The notes under the pieces were generated by a model. That model was not told the origin of the DNA and ran no database searches. It worked only from the letters and a program-made list of their open reading frames with translations. From Psychrobacillus sp. FSL H8-0483 (GTDB taxonomy: Bacteria > Bacillota > Bacilli > Bacillales_A > Planococcaceae): DNA of 64,000 nt. The first letter of the stretch is position 1. The number at the start of each line of letters is the position of its first letter. The translations under genes and the position numbers were made by a program. Below are positions 1 through 8,448 of the stretch, one piece after another. The stretch covers positions 975,501 through 1,039,500 of the forward strand of contig NZ_CP152052.1 in assembly GCF_038637725.1 (NCBI RefSeq). Direction: 5' to 3'.

Positions 1-1
1 C

Positions 2-943
2 AGATTAGCACGAAATCGTCTAGCTGAAGTCTCCAAGAATTTTGATTCGTATGAAGAACCACAAGTACGTAGTGCATATGAAACTGCTAATGAAATTCAA
101 ATAAATCTTTTGATTAAACGCAACGAAGAAAGACAACTAAGACAAAGAAGAGATGAATTAGAACGTAGATTACAGGGGATTTTAGAAATGATCGAACGAG
201 CGGACCAGCTCGTTAACCAAGTAAATATTGTAATGAATTATTTAACTTCTGATTTAAAAGACGTTGGTGAAGCGTTGGAAAATGCGAAGATTAAACAAGA
301 TTTCACACTAAAGATTATTGAAGCACAAGAGGAAGAACGTAAAAGACTTTCTCGTGAAATTCATGACGGACCCGCGCAAATGTTGGCCAATGTGTTACTT
401 AGAACAGATTTGATCAACATTACCTATCAACAACGCGGTGGCGACGAAGCGATGAAAGAAATCATTGAGCTGAAAGAAATGGTTCGTAATGCACTTTCTG
501 AGGTTCGGCGTATAATTTATGATCTTCGTCCAATGGCACTTGATGATTTAGGATTGATTCCAACGCTACGAAAGTACATAATGACTACAGAAGAATACAA
601 TCCAATGTGTAGAATAAATTTCCAAACCTTTGGAGAAGAACAACGAATACTTCCAAATTTCGAAGTAGCAATCTTTCGCCTTGTCCAAGAATGCTTAACA
701 AATGGCATCAAACACGGAAAGTTCACAGAAGCATCCGTGAAAATCGAATGGACGAAACAAAAGATGAATATTTTCGTCAAAGATAATGGAGTTGGATTTG
801 ATCCAAAAGTCGTAAAAGAAAAGTCATTTGGTTTAATTGGAATGCAAGAGCGCGTTGATTTGCTTGATGGGACGATGAAAATTATATCAGCACCTGGTCG
901 AGGAACATCCATTTTGTTTAGCATACCAATAAATAAGGAATAG
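2..943 (+). CDS. degS: DegS sensor histidine kinase (5' end truncated by window)
   Basis: Cytoplasmic two-component sensor kinase that phosphorylates DegU. The reading frame is open from base 2, so the N-terminus lies outside the window; 313 residues are visible. The N-terminal part is a charged coiled coil (sensor region without membrane segments). It is followed by a HisKA_3 dimerisation helix with the phospho-acceptor His in REIHDGPAQ, and a HATPase_c domain with N box (CLTNGIKHG), DNGVGF and GLIGMQERV. A TTG at 110 is internal and is not the start, because upstream codons (ARNRLAEVS) continue the family's N-terminal region. It lies 35 bp upstream of degU, the usual pair. The frame and family are clear. 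Confidence 0.96.
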   Translation, partial: RLARNRLAEVSKNFDSYEEPQVRSAYETANEIQINLLIKRNEERQLRQRRDELERRLQGILEMIERADQLVNQVNIVMNYLTSDLKDVGEALENAKIKQDFTLKIIEAQEEERKRLSREIHDGPAQMLANVLLRTDLINITYQQRGGDEAMKEIIELKEMVRNALSEVRRIIYDLRPMALDDLGLIPTLRKYIMTTEEYNPMCRINFQTFGEEQRILPNFEVAIFRLVQECLTNGIKHGKFTEASVKIEWTKQKMNIFVKDNGVGFDPKVVKEKSFGLIGMQERVDLLDGTMKIISAPGRGTSILFSIPINKE

Positions 944-978
944 TAACTATAGCCATTTTTAAATAGGAGGAAATGAAC

Positions 979-1653
979 ATGACAAAAATTATTATTATAG
1001 ATGACCACCAACTTTTCCGCGAGGGAGTAAAACGTATACTAGATTTCGAAGATACATTCGAGGTTGTGGCAGAAGGCAGCGATGGTAGTGACGTACTTCG
1101 TTTGTACGAACAATACTTACCAGACGTTGTATTAATGGATATTAATATGCCTACGAAAAATGGCGTAGATGCAACAGAAGAGTTAATGGAAAAATTCCCA
1201 GAAGCGAAAGTAATTATGCTTTCCATTCATGACGACGAATCATACGTATCCCATGCATTAAAAACAGGTGCACTTGGATACATGCTAAAAGAAATGGATG
1301 CTGTAGCAATCGTCTCTGCTATTAAAGTGGTAGCAAAAGGCGGATCATACCTACATCCAAAAGTAACTCGTAACCTTGTAGCAGAATTCCGTCGCCTAAG
1401 CGAACGTGAAAATAAAGGAAACTTCCATCAAACCGAAATTCGCCGCCCGTTCCATTTACTAACAAAGCGCGAATGCGAAGTACTTCAACTATTAACAGAT
1501 GGACAAAGTAACCGTACAATCGGAGAAACTCTATTCATCTCTGAAAAAACAGTAAAAAACCACGTATCAAGCATACTTCAAAAAATGAATGTAAACGACC
1601 GCACCCAAGCAGTAGTAACAGGCATCAAAAACGGCTGGGTTGAAGTGAGATAA
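979..1653 (+). CDS. degU: DegU response regulator
   Basis: NarL/FixJ-type response regulator of 224 residues, partner of DegS. It controls motility, competence, exoenzymes and biofilm in Bacilli. The receiver domain (about residues 1-120) has IIDDHQLF and the phospho-acceptor Asp in VVLMDINMP. The C-terminal LuxR-type helix-turn-helix has [23 protein letters not shown] and [13 protein letters not shown]. An ATG at 973 is also in frame, but the AGGAGG at 965-970 lies only 2 nt before it and 8 nt before the ATG at 979, which was therefore chosen. A strong terminator follows. DegU could act on the flagellar and competence genes in this window (inference). Confidence 0.97.
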   Translation: MTKIIIIDDHQLFREGVKRILDFEDTFEVVAEGSDGSDVLRLYEQYLPDVVLMDINMPTKNGVDATEELMEKFPEAKVIMLSIHDDESYVSHALKTGALGYMLKEMDAVAIVSAIKVVAKGGSYLHPKVTRNLVAEFRRLSERENKGNFHQTEIRRPFHLLTKRECEVLQLLTDGQSNRTIGETLFISEKTVKNHVSSILQKMNVNDRTQAVVTGIKNGWVEVR

Positions 1654-1665
1654 ATAAAAGTTATG

Positions 1666-1696
1666 AACCCTCTTGCCCTTGGGCAAGAGGGTTTTT
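1666..1696 (+). terminator. Rho-independent terminator after degSU
   Basis: Perfect stem ACCCTCTTGCCC / GGGCAAGAGGGT with a TTG loop followed by a T-tract, 12 nt after the degU stop codon. Confidence 0.95.
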
Positions 1697-1699
1697 GAA

Positions 1700-2290
1700 T
1701 ACATTAATGTATTGCGCGTATGCGAGTGAATGTTGCGAATAACACCTATAATATTGCGAGTAAGCCCGATAATCTTGCGAGTAACAAAAACATTGCGAAT
1801 ACCGCTCGGAATATTGCGCATAAGCGAGTGAATGTTGCGAATAATGCCCACTATATTGCGAGTAAGCCCGATAATCTTGCGAGTAACAAAAACATTGCGA
1901 TTACCGCTCCAAATATTGCGCGTACGCGAGTGAATGTTGCGAATAATGCCCGCTATATTGCGAGTAGGCCCGATAATGTTGCGCATAACAAAAAATTGCG
2001 AATACCGCTCCAAATATTGCGCGTACGCGAGTGAATGTTGCGAATAACACCTATAATGTTGAGAGTATGCCTGATAATGTTGCGCAAAGCAAAAACATTA
2101 CGATTACGGCTCCAAATATTGCGTATACGCGAGTGAATGTTGCGAATAATGCCCGCTATATTGCGAGTAAGCCTGATAATGTTGCGCATAACAAAAACAT
2201 TGCGAATACAGCTCGGAATATTGCGCATACGAGAGTGAATGTTGCGAATAACCCCCACAATATTGTGAGTAGGCTCGACAAATTTGCGTG
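1700..2290. repeat. 21-bp satellite array with 102-bp higher-order unit
   Basis: About 29 head-to-tail monomers with the core ATNTTGCGNRTA. The TTGCG (or one-mismatch) core starts at 1712, 1733, 1754, 1775, 1793, 1814, 1835 and onwards to 2284. Spacings run 21, 21, 21, 18, 21 and then repeat, giving a 102-bp higher-order unit (one unit is 101 bp) about 5.5 times. Because 21 and 102 are multiples of 3, the array is open in several frames and yields Asn/Ala-rich pseudo-ORFs on both strands (for example repeats like NVANN, NIAS). These lack ribosome binding sites and are treated as artefacts. The array fills the gap between the degU terminator and the 3' end of the opposing NERD gene. The same monomer recurs at 37000 and 49719. 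Confidence 0.95.
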
Positions 2291-2316
2291 TAACAAAACT
2301 TGCTCTCATATTCTCT

Positions 2317-3246
2317 TTATTTATCACTTTTCTGCGTGAAATATCTCCCAGGACCGGAGCCGTGTGCTTCTAAATTCATCTTATTTAACATGCGAGATGC
2401 TGAATAGATGGATTCAATTCCACAAAATCTTCGAATCTCTTTATTAGTAATTTCTTTTTTGATTAACAGAAAATAGTCGTTTACAGCAGAAATATGTGCG
2501 TAGCGATGATTTTTCTTACAGGCTAAGCATGTCCAAGTAGTCGATAAGCGCTTCATTCCCAAAACACCACAATGCGGACACTCCACACCTCTAATCAAAT
2601 CATTCGGAGAAATACGATAATGTTCGCATAACGGAGGATACGTAAACTTGGATTGCTCCCCTCGAATCATGTGCTCAAGAGTAGCCAGCTGTTTATCAGA
2701 CAGGAAATCAGGAGAAGAATGGTTGTACATATGAATAATTTTCTCAATAATGCTTTCTAATTTAAACACGGGATAATGGGAAGGTTTATTCCGGATTCGA
2801 CACGATTTGGATGTCATGACGATGGCTCCGGTTACTTGAAGTTCGGGGAATGACCTGCGTAACAAATCTTTCATAAATCGTATATTACGCATCAATTGAA
2901 AATATGGGTTTGGGAAAGGCGTTTCAAGATTATTTCCTTCTAGTCTATAAAACTCCTCGGTGCTCGTATCGAAATTCAAATCTCCACTCATATTTTTAGA
3001 CTCTAACACAATGCAACAACGATCCGTCACAACAAGGCAATCGATTTGCACCTTCCAATCACCTTCATGCAACGCTACATCCGAAATAATCCGAAACGTA
3101 CCTAGCAATCTTAACTCTCCAAGCTTTACTAAAAGTCTATCCTCACCGCGCTCTCCAGCCTCTTTTTTTCGAATCTCTTCACGAATAAAACTCTCATTCT
3201 CGTGCGTATTACCTAATCTTTTTAATAAAGCTAAATGACCTTGCAA
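2317..3246 (-). CDS. NERD domain protein with C-terminal zinc ribbon
   Basis: Predicted 309-residue cytoplasmic protein. The N-terminal half (about residues 30-150) is a NERD (nuclease-related) domain: GERGEDRLLVKL, an IDCLVV strand and the VLESKN motif that mimics the D-(D/E)-x-K nuclease core. Residues about 225-255 hold a four-cysteine zinc ribbon (CPHCG...CLACK) followed by a basic helical tail. The TTG start is supported by GGAGG 7 nt upstream on the minus strand. Its function is not established; NERD proteins are thought to process or bind nucleic acid. It is transcribed towards the satellite array. Neither it nor the next gene belongs to the B. subtilis degU-degV interval. Confidence 0.85.
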   Translation of the reverse strand: MQGHLALLKRLGNTHENESFIREEIRKKEAGERGEDRLLVKLGELRLLGTFRIISDVALHEGDWKVQIDCLVVTDRCCIVLESKNMSGDLNFDTSTEEFYRLEGNNLETPFPNPYFQLMRNIRFMKDLLRRSFPELQVTGAIVMTSKSCRIRNKPSHYPVFKLESIIEKIIHMYNHSSPDFLSDKQLATLEHMIRGEQSKFTYPPLCEHYRISPNDLIRGVECPHCGVLGMKRLSTTWTCLACKKNHRYAHISAVNDYFLLIKKEITNKEIRRFCGIESIYSASRMLNKMNLEAHGSGPGRYFTQKSDK

Positions 3247-3279
3247 ATACTCACCTCCAATCTACCTACATCACACTTC

Positions 3280-3294
3280 AAAAGTCAGAAAATT
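3280..3294. promoter_or_regulatory. Possible CodY box between divergent NERD and lipoprotein genes
   Basis: The 15-mer AAAAGTCAGAAAATT matches the CodY consensus AATTTTCWGAAAATT at 12 of 15 positions. It sits in the shared upstream region of two divergent genes. Such matches arise by chance in AT-rich DNA, so this is tentative. Confidence 0.35.
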
Positions 3295-3385
3295 TCATTA
3301 TCATTTTAGGCGAAACCTATTAATTGAGTTTTCGTCATAACTATGACAAAATAACTATCAGAATCAGCAGCAGGAGGAGAACTAG

Positions 3386-3967
3386 ATGAAACTCATACAA
3401 GCAATTACTCTCGCAGCATGCGCCCTAACACTTGCTGCTTGCAATAGCACCGAAGATACAAAGCAAAACGCAGGATCTGCAAATGATGCAGCCCCAACAG
3501 ATGCACAAACGGTAACAGACCACGGAGCAAAAGACAAATCCGAAGTCGGCTTCGAAATGGCTGGTGGCAACATCGAAGAGGCAACCAACGTACCAGAAAA
3601 AGAAAAAACAGCTATACTCTCGGCATTCGACGAGTATATGGATGCCTTTAACGCAGAAGATATCGACCGTTACATGAATGTTATCTCCAAAAAACCAGAA
3701 GGCTTCAACTATAACGATGAAAAAGTCGTGGTCGAACAAGCCTTTGATGAGTACGACACAATTCGTACTGCCGAAGACGTAACCATTATTAAATACGACG
3801 ATTCAGAAGCGCAAGCGCAAGTTTTTACCAATTTACATATTGCACTGGAACAAACAGGGACAGGTGCGAAACTCGATCGTAATGGTCGCCAAGTAACTGT
3901 TTTCGCGAAAGAAGACGGCAAATGGTTAGTCACCAGCGTTTACTTTATTGGTGATACAGCTGAATAA
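3386..3967 (+). CDS. Putative lipoprotein with NTF2/SnoaL-like domain
   Basis: 193-residue secreted lipoprotein. A short signal peptide ends in the lipobox LAAC with Cys19 as the lipidated residue, and an acidic Asn/Asp/Thr-rich linker follows. From about residue 65 the protein has the pattern of an NTF2-like/DUF4440 fold: AFDEYMDAFNAEDIDRYM, later VFTNLHIALEQTG and a C-terminal strand KWLVTSVYFIG. AGGAGGAG lies 9 nt before the ATG. It stands alone, with a hairpin downstream. The ligand is unknown; the family assignment rests on pattern only. Confidence 0.75.
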   Translation: MKLIQAITLAACALTLAACNSTEDTKQNAGSANDAAPTDAQTVTDHGAKDKSEVGFEMAGGNIEEATNVPEKEKTAILSAFDEYMDAFNAEDIDRYMNVISKKPEGFNYNDEKVVVEQAFDEYDTIRTAEDVTIIKYDDSEAQAQVFTNLHIALEQTGTGAKLDRNGRQVTVFAKEDGKWLVTSVYFIGDTAE

Positions 3968-3975
3968 CAAAAGAT

Positions 3976-4012
3976 ATCCCCCGCATGTATGTATCATGTC
4001 AGGGGATTTTTT
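3976..4012 (+). terminator. Probable terminator after lipoprotein gene
   Basis: Stem ATCCCC / GGGGAT with an inner GCATG / CATGT pairing, followed by a T-rich run. Confidence 0.6.
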
Positions 4013-4069
4013 CCTTTCATTTCCCTAATACATTCAGTAAACTAGGGAGTAGGAGTGTGATTTTTTTAC

Positions 4070-4915
4070 ATGAAAACGGTAGTAGTAACGGATAGTACGG
4101 CTTATATCCCACAAGAAACTCGCGAAAGCCTAAACATTCGCATGGTACCACTTAGCGTTGTGATCGGAAATGACACTTACCGAGAAGAAATCGACATCAA
4201 CGCAGCTGAATTTTACGAGAAAATCCGAAACGAACGCGCGCTTCCCAAAACATCGCAACCGTCCCTCGGAATCTTTGTTGAAACATTTGAAGAACTATCA
4301 AAAGAATACGACGCAGTCATTTCCATCCATCTATCGAGCGGAATCAGCGGAACACTTGCTGGTGCCGAACAAGCTGGCGAAATGGTGGACAATATAAAAG
4401 TACTTCCATTTGACTCGGAAATTTCCTGTATGGTACAAGGCTTCTACGTCCTTCGTGCTGCAGAAATGGCACAAGCAGGTGCTCATCCAGATGAAATCAT
4501 GCAAGAACTGAACACGATGAAACAAACGGTGCGCGCATACTTCATGGTGGACAGCCTAGATCATCTGCACCGCGGTGGGCGCTTAAACGGCATCGAACGT
4601 GTCATTGGCACGATGCTTCAGGTCAAGCCAGTTCTACACTTCGAAAACAAAGTCATCGTACCATTTGAAAAAGTTCGGACACGCAAAAAAGCGATGAAAC
4701 GAATTGCAGACCTACTTCAAGAAGACGCAAACAAACACGCCAACCTGCAAGCAACCATCATTCATGCGAACAACGAAAACGAAGCAATCACATGGAAAAA
4801 CGAGTTACAACCACTTATGCCAAATGTTCACTTTACGATCAGCTATTTCGGACCAGTGATCGGCACTCACCTAGGTGAAGGCTCGATGGGCCTCGGATGG
4901 GTGAAAATCGACTAG
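4070..4915 (+). CDS. DegV family fatty-acid-binding protein
   Basis: 281-residue DegV (EDD fold) protein, the counterpart of B. subtilis YviA at the same position between degU and comFA. Family members bind a fatty acid and feed it to fatty acid kinase FakA. Typical motifs are visible: VTDSTAYIP at the N-terminus, ISIHLSSGISGT around residues 85-97 and SLDHLHRGGRLNGIER around residues 160-175, which lines the lipid site. TAGGAGTG precedes the ATG. It is probably co-transcribed with comFA, which begins 23 bp downstream. Confidence 0.93.
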   Translation: MKTVVVTDSTAYIPQETRESLNIRMVPLSVVIGNDTYREEIDINAAEFYEKIRNERALPKTSQPSLGIFVETFEELSKEYDAVISIHLSSGISGTLAGAEQAGEMVDNIKVLPFDSEISCMVQGFYVLRAAEMAQAGAHPDEIMQELNTMKQTVRAYFMVDSLDHLHRGGRLNGIERVIGTMLQVKPVLHFENKVIVPFEKVRTRKKAMKRIADLLQEDANKHANLQATIIHANNENEAITWKNELQPLMPNVHFTISYFGPVIGTHLGEGSMGLGWVKID

Positions 4916-4938
4916 CCTAACACGTTAGGAAGATGCCC

Positions 4939-6267
4939 ATGAACGAACAATTACAACAATTTCTTACTGGCCGCATATGGCTTCGCGAACATACCCCATT
5001 CCCGCGCGAAGTCATCGACGCCCACATCGACAGTGGCCACATCCACCTCAAACCAGGTATCGAATCAGACGAAAGCTCTTTTTTGTTTTGGCAATTAAAG
5101 AAGTACGTCTGTAACCGGTGCCACAACACAAACCAAACCTTATTTCACTCATTTCATTGTGCACGTTGTAACCAAATATGCGTTTATTGCCGCCAATGTA
5201 TTCGGATGGGGCGGGTGAGTAGTTGCTCTGAGCTTCTACTTTGGAGCAAAGAGCATGCTCGCGGCGCGAACGCTCATGTGTTTGCATGGAGCGGCCAACT
5301 AACCCCTCCTCAGCAAAAGGCAAGTGAAGAACTTCTAGCAAGTGTCCGTCAAAACAAATCTCATCTTCTTCATGCAGTATGCGGAGCAGGCAAAACCGAG
5401 CTACTATTTCCGTCTATTTTTGCTAGCTTACAAGCAGGAAAACGAGTATGCGTTGCAGCTCCAAGAACGGATGTAATACTAGAACTTTTCCCACGCTTTC
5501 AAAAAGTATTTCCGAAAACGACCATCCATGCACTCTATGGTGGAGCTCCAGATCAAGAAGGCTTCGCTGATTTAGTACTCGCAACAACGCATCAGCTGTA
5601 CCGTTTCGAAAAGGCATTTAATGTTGTATTTGTCGACGAAGCAGATGCCTTTCCTTATTATGCAGACGAGACATTGCAGCAAGCCGTCATCAAAGCTGCC
5701 AAACAACACGCCGCCATTCACTATGTAACAGCCACTCCTACCAAGTCATTGAAAACAACGAACCAATCCATTCTTTCCCGTAGATATCACGGGCATGATT
5801 TACCTGTCCCTAGATTTGCTAGCTTATATGGCTACGCAAGAAAATTGAAGAAAGGCAGCGTTCCTTACAAATTGCAGCAATGGATCGAAGAAAAAACAAC
5901 AAATAATATTCCATTTCTCGTTTTCTTACCAACTATTGAAATGCTCGAAAGCTTTCCAGGTCATTTACCAAGGGTCCACGCCGAGCATCCCAAACGAAAA
6001 GAAATCGTCATGCAGCTTCGTGAAAAGAAAATTCCAGGCCTACTCACAACGACTATTTTAGAAAGAGGCATCACCATTGAAAATGTTCATGTAGCAGTGG
6101 TTGGAGCAGAACAGAAAATCTTTACATCGAGCGCTCTAATTCAAATAAGTGGGCGAGTCGGGCGTTCTTTTCAGTATCCTGCTGGAGATATTGTCTTTTT
6201 CCATCACGGCATTAGCTACGAAATGGACAATGCAAAAGCAGCAATTGAAGGGTGGAATAAGAGTTGA
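4939..6267 (+). CDS. comFA: ComFA competence ATP-dependent DNA helicase/translocase
   Basis: Membrane-associated helicase-like motor of the transformation machinery, thought to pull single-stranded DNA into the cytosol. 442 residues. The N-terminal part has a Cys-rich zinc-finger region (CNRCH, CARC, CVYCRQC). Next come Walker A (CGAGKTE), the DEAD-type box VDEADAF, TATPT (motif III) and ISGRVGRS (motif VI). An ATG at 4933 is also in frame, but TAGGAAG abuts it and lies 6 nt before the ATG at 4939, so the latter is preferred. The last codons overlap comFC by 4 nt. comFB, which lies between them in B. subtilis, is absent. Confidence 0.95.
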   Translation: MNEQLQQFLTGRIWLREHTPFPREVIDAHIDSGHIHLKPGIESDESSFLFWQLKKYVCNRCHNTNQTLFHSFHCARCNQICVYCRQCIRMGRVSSCSELLLWSKEHARGANAHVFAWSGQLTPPQQKASEELLASVRQNKSHLLHAVCGAGKTELLFPSIFASLQAGKRVCVAAPRTDVILELFPRFQKVFPKTTIHALYGGAPDQEGFADLVLATTHQLYRFEKAFNVVFVDEADAFPYYADETLQQAVIKAAKQHAAIHYVTATPTKSLKTTNQSILSRRYHGHDLPVPRFASLYGYARKLKKGSVPYKLQQWIEEKTTNNIPFLVFLPTIEMLESFPGHLPRVHAEHPKRKEIVMQLREKKIPGLLTTTILERGITIENVHVAVVGAEQKIFTSSALIQISGRVGRSFQYPAGDIVFFHHGISYEMDNAKAAIEGWNKS

Positions 6268-6887
6268 ACTGTTTACTTTGCGGAAGCAACTTTCAATCAC
6301 CGCCTACTTGGAGAAGCTTGATTTTATATGAATTAGCAGCCTCTGCATGTAGTAGGTGCTGGAGTAAATTTGAAAAAGCTGAGACAGAAATCGACTTTTT
6401 GAATTTTAAAGGAACTCGCTATGAAGGGGCAGTCGATTCTGTTACTTCACTTTATTCCTATAACGAAGCGATGAAAAGCTATTTACATCAGTATAAATTT
6501 CTCCAAGATGTTGCGTTATCACATATTTTTGCTGAAGAGTTAAGTCATGTATTCGAGAAAAGAGAAGGAATAGTGGTACCGATCCCAATGCATCCGGAAA
6601 AGCTAGTGTTAAGAACCTTTGCACAGGTGGACGAGCTATTAAATAGTGCAGGAATTCCTTTTCAGCATATACTCGCTAAAACTGCAACAAGTGAGCAAGG
6701 GAAAAAGTCGAAAAAGGAACGTTTAGAAGCGAACCCATTATTTGAAGTAATCGGTAAAGTCGAAGAGCTAAATTATATTTTATTCGATGATATTTACACA
6801 ACTGGCGCCACGATTCACCACGCGGCGAAAGTTTTGAAGGAAACAGGAGCAAGGAGAGTGGATGCCATCACTTTAATAAAAGGATAA
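6264..6887 (+). CDS. comFC: ComFC/GntX-like phosphoribosyltransferase-family competence protein
   Basis: 207-residue late competence protein required for transformation and thought to work with ComFA. The N-terminal Cys pairs (CLLCGS and CSRCW) form a probable zinc knuckle. The C-terminal half is a type I phosphoribosyltransferase fold with the PRPP loop ILFDDIYTTGAT at about residues 170-181. The TTG start overlaps the comFA stop as TTGA, indicating translational coupling. Confidence 0.93.
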   Translation: MNCLLCGSNFQSPPTWRSLILYELAASACSRCWSKFEKAETEIDFLNFKGTRYEGAVDSVTSLYSYNEAMKSYLHQYKFLQDVALSHIFAEELSHVFEKREGIVVPIPMHPEKLVLRTFAQVDELLNSAGIPFQHILAKTATSEQGKKSKKERLEANPLFEVIGKVEELNYILFDDIYTTGATIHHAAKVLKETGARRVDAITLIKG

Positions 6888-6898
6888 ACAGCCGATAT
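6872..6898 (+). promoter_or_regulatory. Candidate SigD promoter upstream of yvyF
   Basis: An exact SigD -10 element GCCGATAT lies at 6891-6898, just after the comFC stop. The best -35 at a 15-nt spacer is only TTTA, against TAAA consensus. The perfect -10 and the flagellar gene downstream support it; the weak -35 is the reservation. Confidence 0.5.
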
Positions 6899-6942
6899 AA
6901 AAAAGGAGAAAATGACAGCAAAGTACTTGGGGGGATATCATA

Positions 6943-7353
6943 ATGGGTGAACTAAAAAATTGTCCGTCCTGCGGCGAATTTTTTAACTATACAGGATTAA
7001 GAGAGGTATGTAATAACTGCGCGATGAATGAAGAAAAACTATACGAAATCGTATACCGATTCCTTCGTAAACGTGAAAATCGAGCAGCAACCGTTGAGAG
7101 AATTGTAGAAGCAACTGGCGTAGAGGAATCGCTTCTACATAAATGGGTACGTAAAAATAGACTTCAACCAGCCATGTTCCCAAACCTTGGCTATCCATGT
7201 GACAACTGTGGAAAATTAACAAACGTTGGAAAGCTATGCGCAAGCTGTAGCCAAAAACTACAAGCTGGACTACGTCAATTCGACGCTGCAAAAGAGTTTC
7301 GTGAAAAAGTAAACAACCAAGAAGCTACTACTTATCGTAAAGATAGAAGTTAA
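6943..7353 (+). CDS. yvyF: YvyF-like flagellar operon zinc-finger protein
   Basis: 136-residue protein matching the TIGR03826-type flagellar operon family that sits upstream of flgM. Three CxxC pairs are visible, CPSC and CNNC at the N-terminus and CDNC and CASC near residues 84-105, with a helical segment between them resembling a helix-turn-helix (TVERIVEATGVEESLLHKWV). The molecular role is not established; it may influence flagellar gene expression. The gene order comFC - yvyF - flgM matches B. subtilis. A terminator follows directly. Confidence 0.88.
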   Translation: MGELKNCPSCGEFFNYTGLREVCNNCAMNEEKLYEIVYRFLRKRENRAATVERIVEATGVEESLLHKWVRKNRLQPAMFPNLGYPCDNCGKLTNVGKLCASCSQKLQAGLRQFDAAKEFREKVNNQEATTYRKDRS

Positions 7354-7381
7354 ACTCTCACGTAGCGTGGGAGTTTTTTTG
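7352..7381 (+). terminator. Terminator after yvyF
   Basis: Stem AACTCTCACG / CGTGGGAGTT with TAG loop and seven T residues. It separates the competence transcript from the flgM operon. Confidence 0.9.
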
Positions 7382-7397
7382 TAATCAGGTTCAATCC

Positions 7398-7500
7398 AGT
7401 ATAAACTCATCTGAAGTGAGCATAACCAGGTCTGAATCCAGCATAAACCTCACTGAACTCAGCAAAACAACTTCAAATTAAGACTCGAAGGAGCTATAAC
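7398..7500. repeat. Short 21-bp-period array, AG(C/T)ATAA family
   Basis: AG(C/T)ATAA-type cores start at 7398, 7419, 7440, 7461 and (degenerate) 7481, spaced 21, 21, 21 and 20 bp, with TGAA or TCAA about 6-8 bp upstream of most. The sequence is unrelated to the TTGCG array but has the same period. It lies between the yvyF terminator and the flgM promoter. Confidence 0.7.
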
Positions 7501-7593
7501 CGAACTTCGAAAGAAAACTTAACCCATAATCCATGTTAAAATAGAAATTTTATACGGCACAACCAATATTCCAACATTTCCTACAAAAAACAC

Positions 7594-7620
7594 TAAACAC
7601 ATCGCATTTTTAACCGAAAT
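7594..7620 (+). promoter_or_regulatory. SigD promoter of the flgM operon
   Basis: TAAA at 7594-7597, a 15-nt spacer, then ACCGAAAT at 7613-7620 (consensus TAAA-N15-GCCGATAT). It lies 44 bp before the flgM start. A SigD promoter here would give the known FlgM/SigD feedback loop. Confidence 0.75.
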
Positions 7621-7663
7621 AATCAGTAGACACTTTATAAAGAAGAGGGGAGGCCAACCAATC

Positions 7664-7927
7664 ATGAAAATTTCTAACATTGGTTTAAACCAAGTAAATC
7701 CATATAAACGCAACCAACAGCTATCCGAGAAAGCACAAAACACATCAAAAACAACTGCCGATCAATTGGAGATTTCATCTGTTGCCAAAAGCATGCAAAC
7801 GAAATCACCTGTAGAAGTAGAACAAGCAGAACGCGTTGCTGCAATAAAAGCCGATATAGATGCTGGCACTTATAAAGTAGATGCTAAAAAACTAGCAGCC
7901 AACATTCTCAATTATTACCGTATGTAA
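7664..7927 (+). CDS. flgM: FlgM anti-sigma-D factor
   Basis: 87-residue anti-sigma factor that holds SigD until the hook-basal body is complete. The C-terminal half carries the family pattern RVAAIKADIDAGTYKVDAKKLAANIL, which binds sigma. The N-terminal half is low complexity and probably disordered. A GGGGAGG ribosome binding site lies upstream. First gene of flgM-flgN-flgK-flgL. Confidence 0.95.
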   Translation: MKISNIGLNQVNPYKRNQQLSEKAQNTSKTTADQLEISSVAKSMQTKSPVEVEQAERVAAIKADIDAGTYKVDAKKLAANILNYYRM

Positions 7928-7941
7928 AAGGAGCTTATAAA

Positions 7942-8436
7942 ATGTCCATCGAAAAGATTCTGCAAGCCCTAGATAAACTAGATATGCTACACAAAAGTTT
8001 ACTAGAAGTTGCATATAAAAAAACAGAAGCCATTAAAACAGGTGACATGGACAGTCTAGACCAACTGCTCAAGGATGAGCAAGCACATGTAGCAGGTATT
8101 TCACAGCTTGAGCTACAGCGTCAGCAAGAGGTAACGGATTACCTACGAGCAAAAGGAATTGCTCCTACTGACAACCCAACTGTTGCACATGTCTTAGAAA
8201 ATACCAACACAGACGAAGAAAAAACACTACTAGGAGCAGCCCGTAAAAATTTACTTCTAACGATAGAAACACTAAAGTACCAAAATGATTTAAACCAAAA
8301 ACTAACACTTCAATCACTACAATTCGTCAATTTAACTTTAGATATGTTAAGACCAAAGCCAGACCAAATAAACTACTCAAAAAACGAAGTAAAAGGTCCA
8401 TCCAAGGAGAAAACCTACTTCGATTCTCAAGCTTAA
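7942..8436 (+). CDS. flgN: FlgN-family export chaperone
   Basis: 164-residue, almost wholly helical protein with the FlgN pattern (YvyG in B. subtilis). It is expected to escort the hook-filament junction proteins FlgK and FlgL to the flagellar export gate. A long heptad-like region spans residues 1-125; the C-terminus is charged and probably flexible. It starts 14 bp after flgM, with AAGGAG upstream, and ends 12 bp before flgK. Confidence 0.85.
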   Translation: MSIEKILQALDKLDMLHKSLLEVAYKKTEAIKTGDMDSLDQLLKDEQAHVAGISQLELQRQQEVTDYLRAKGIAPTDNPTVAHVLENTNTDEEKTLLGAARKNLLLTIETLKYQNDLNQKLTLQSLQFVNLTLDMLRPKPDQINYSKNEVKGPSKEKTYFDSQA

Positions 8437-8448
8437 GGAGGCGACCCC

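Noticed and set aside
517-1226. Antisense frames over degS and degU and similar shadows over other genes
   Set aside because: Overlap well-conserved genes on the other strand and show no start signals or family resemblance.
1567-2339. Several long open frames on both strands coding for Asn/Ala/Ile/Arg-repeat proteins
   Set aside because: They arise because 21- and 102-bp repeats keep frame; no ribosome binding sites, and frames are open on both strands at once.
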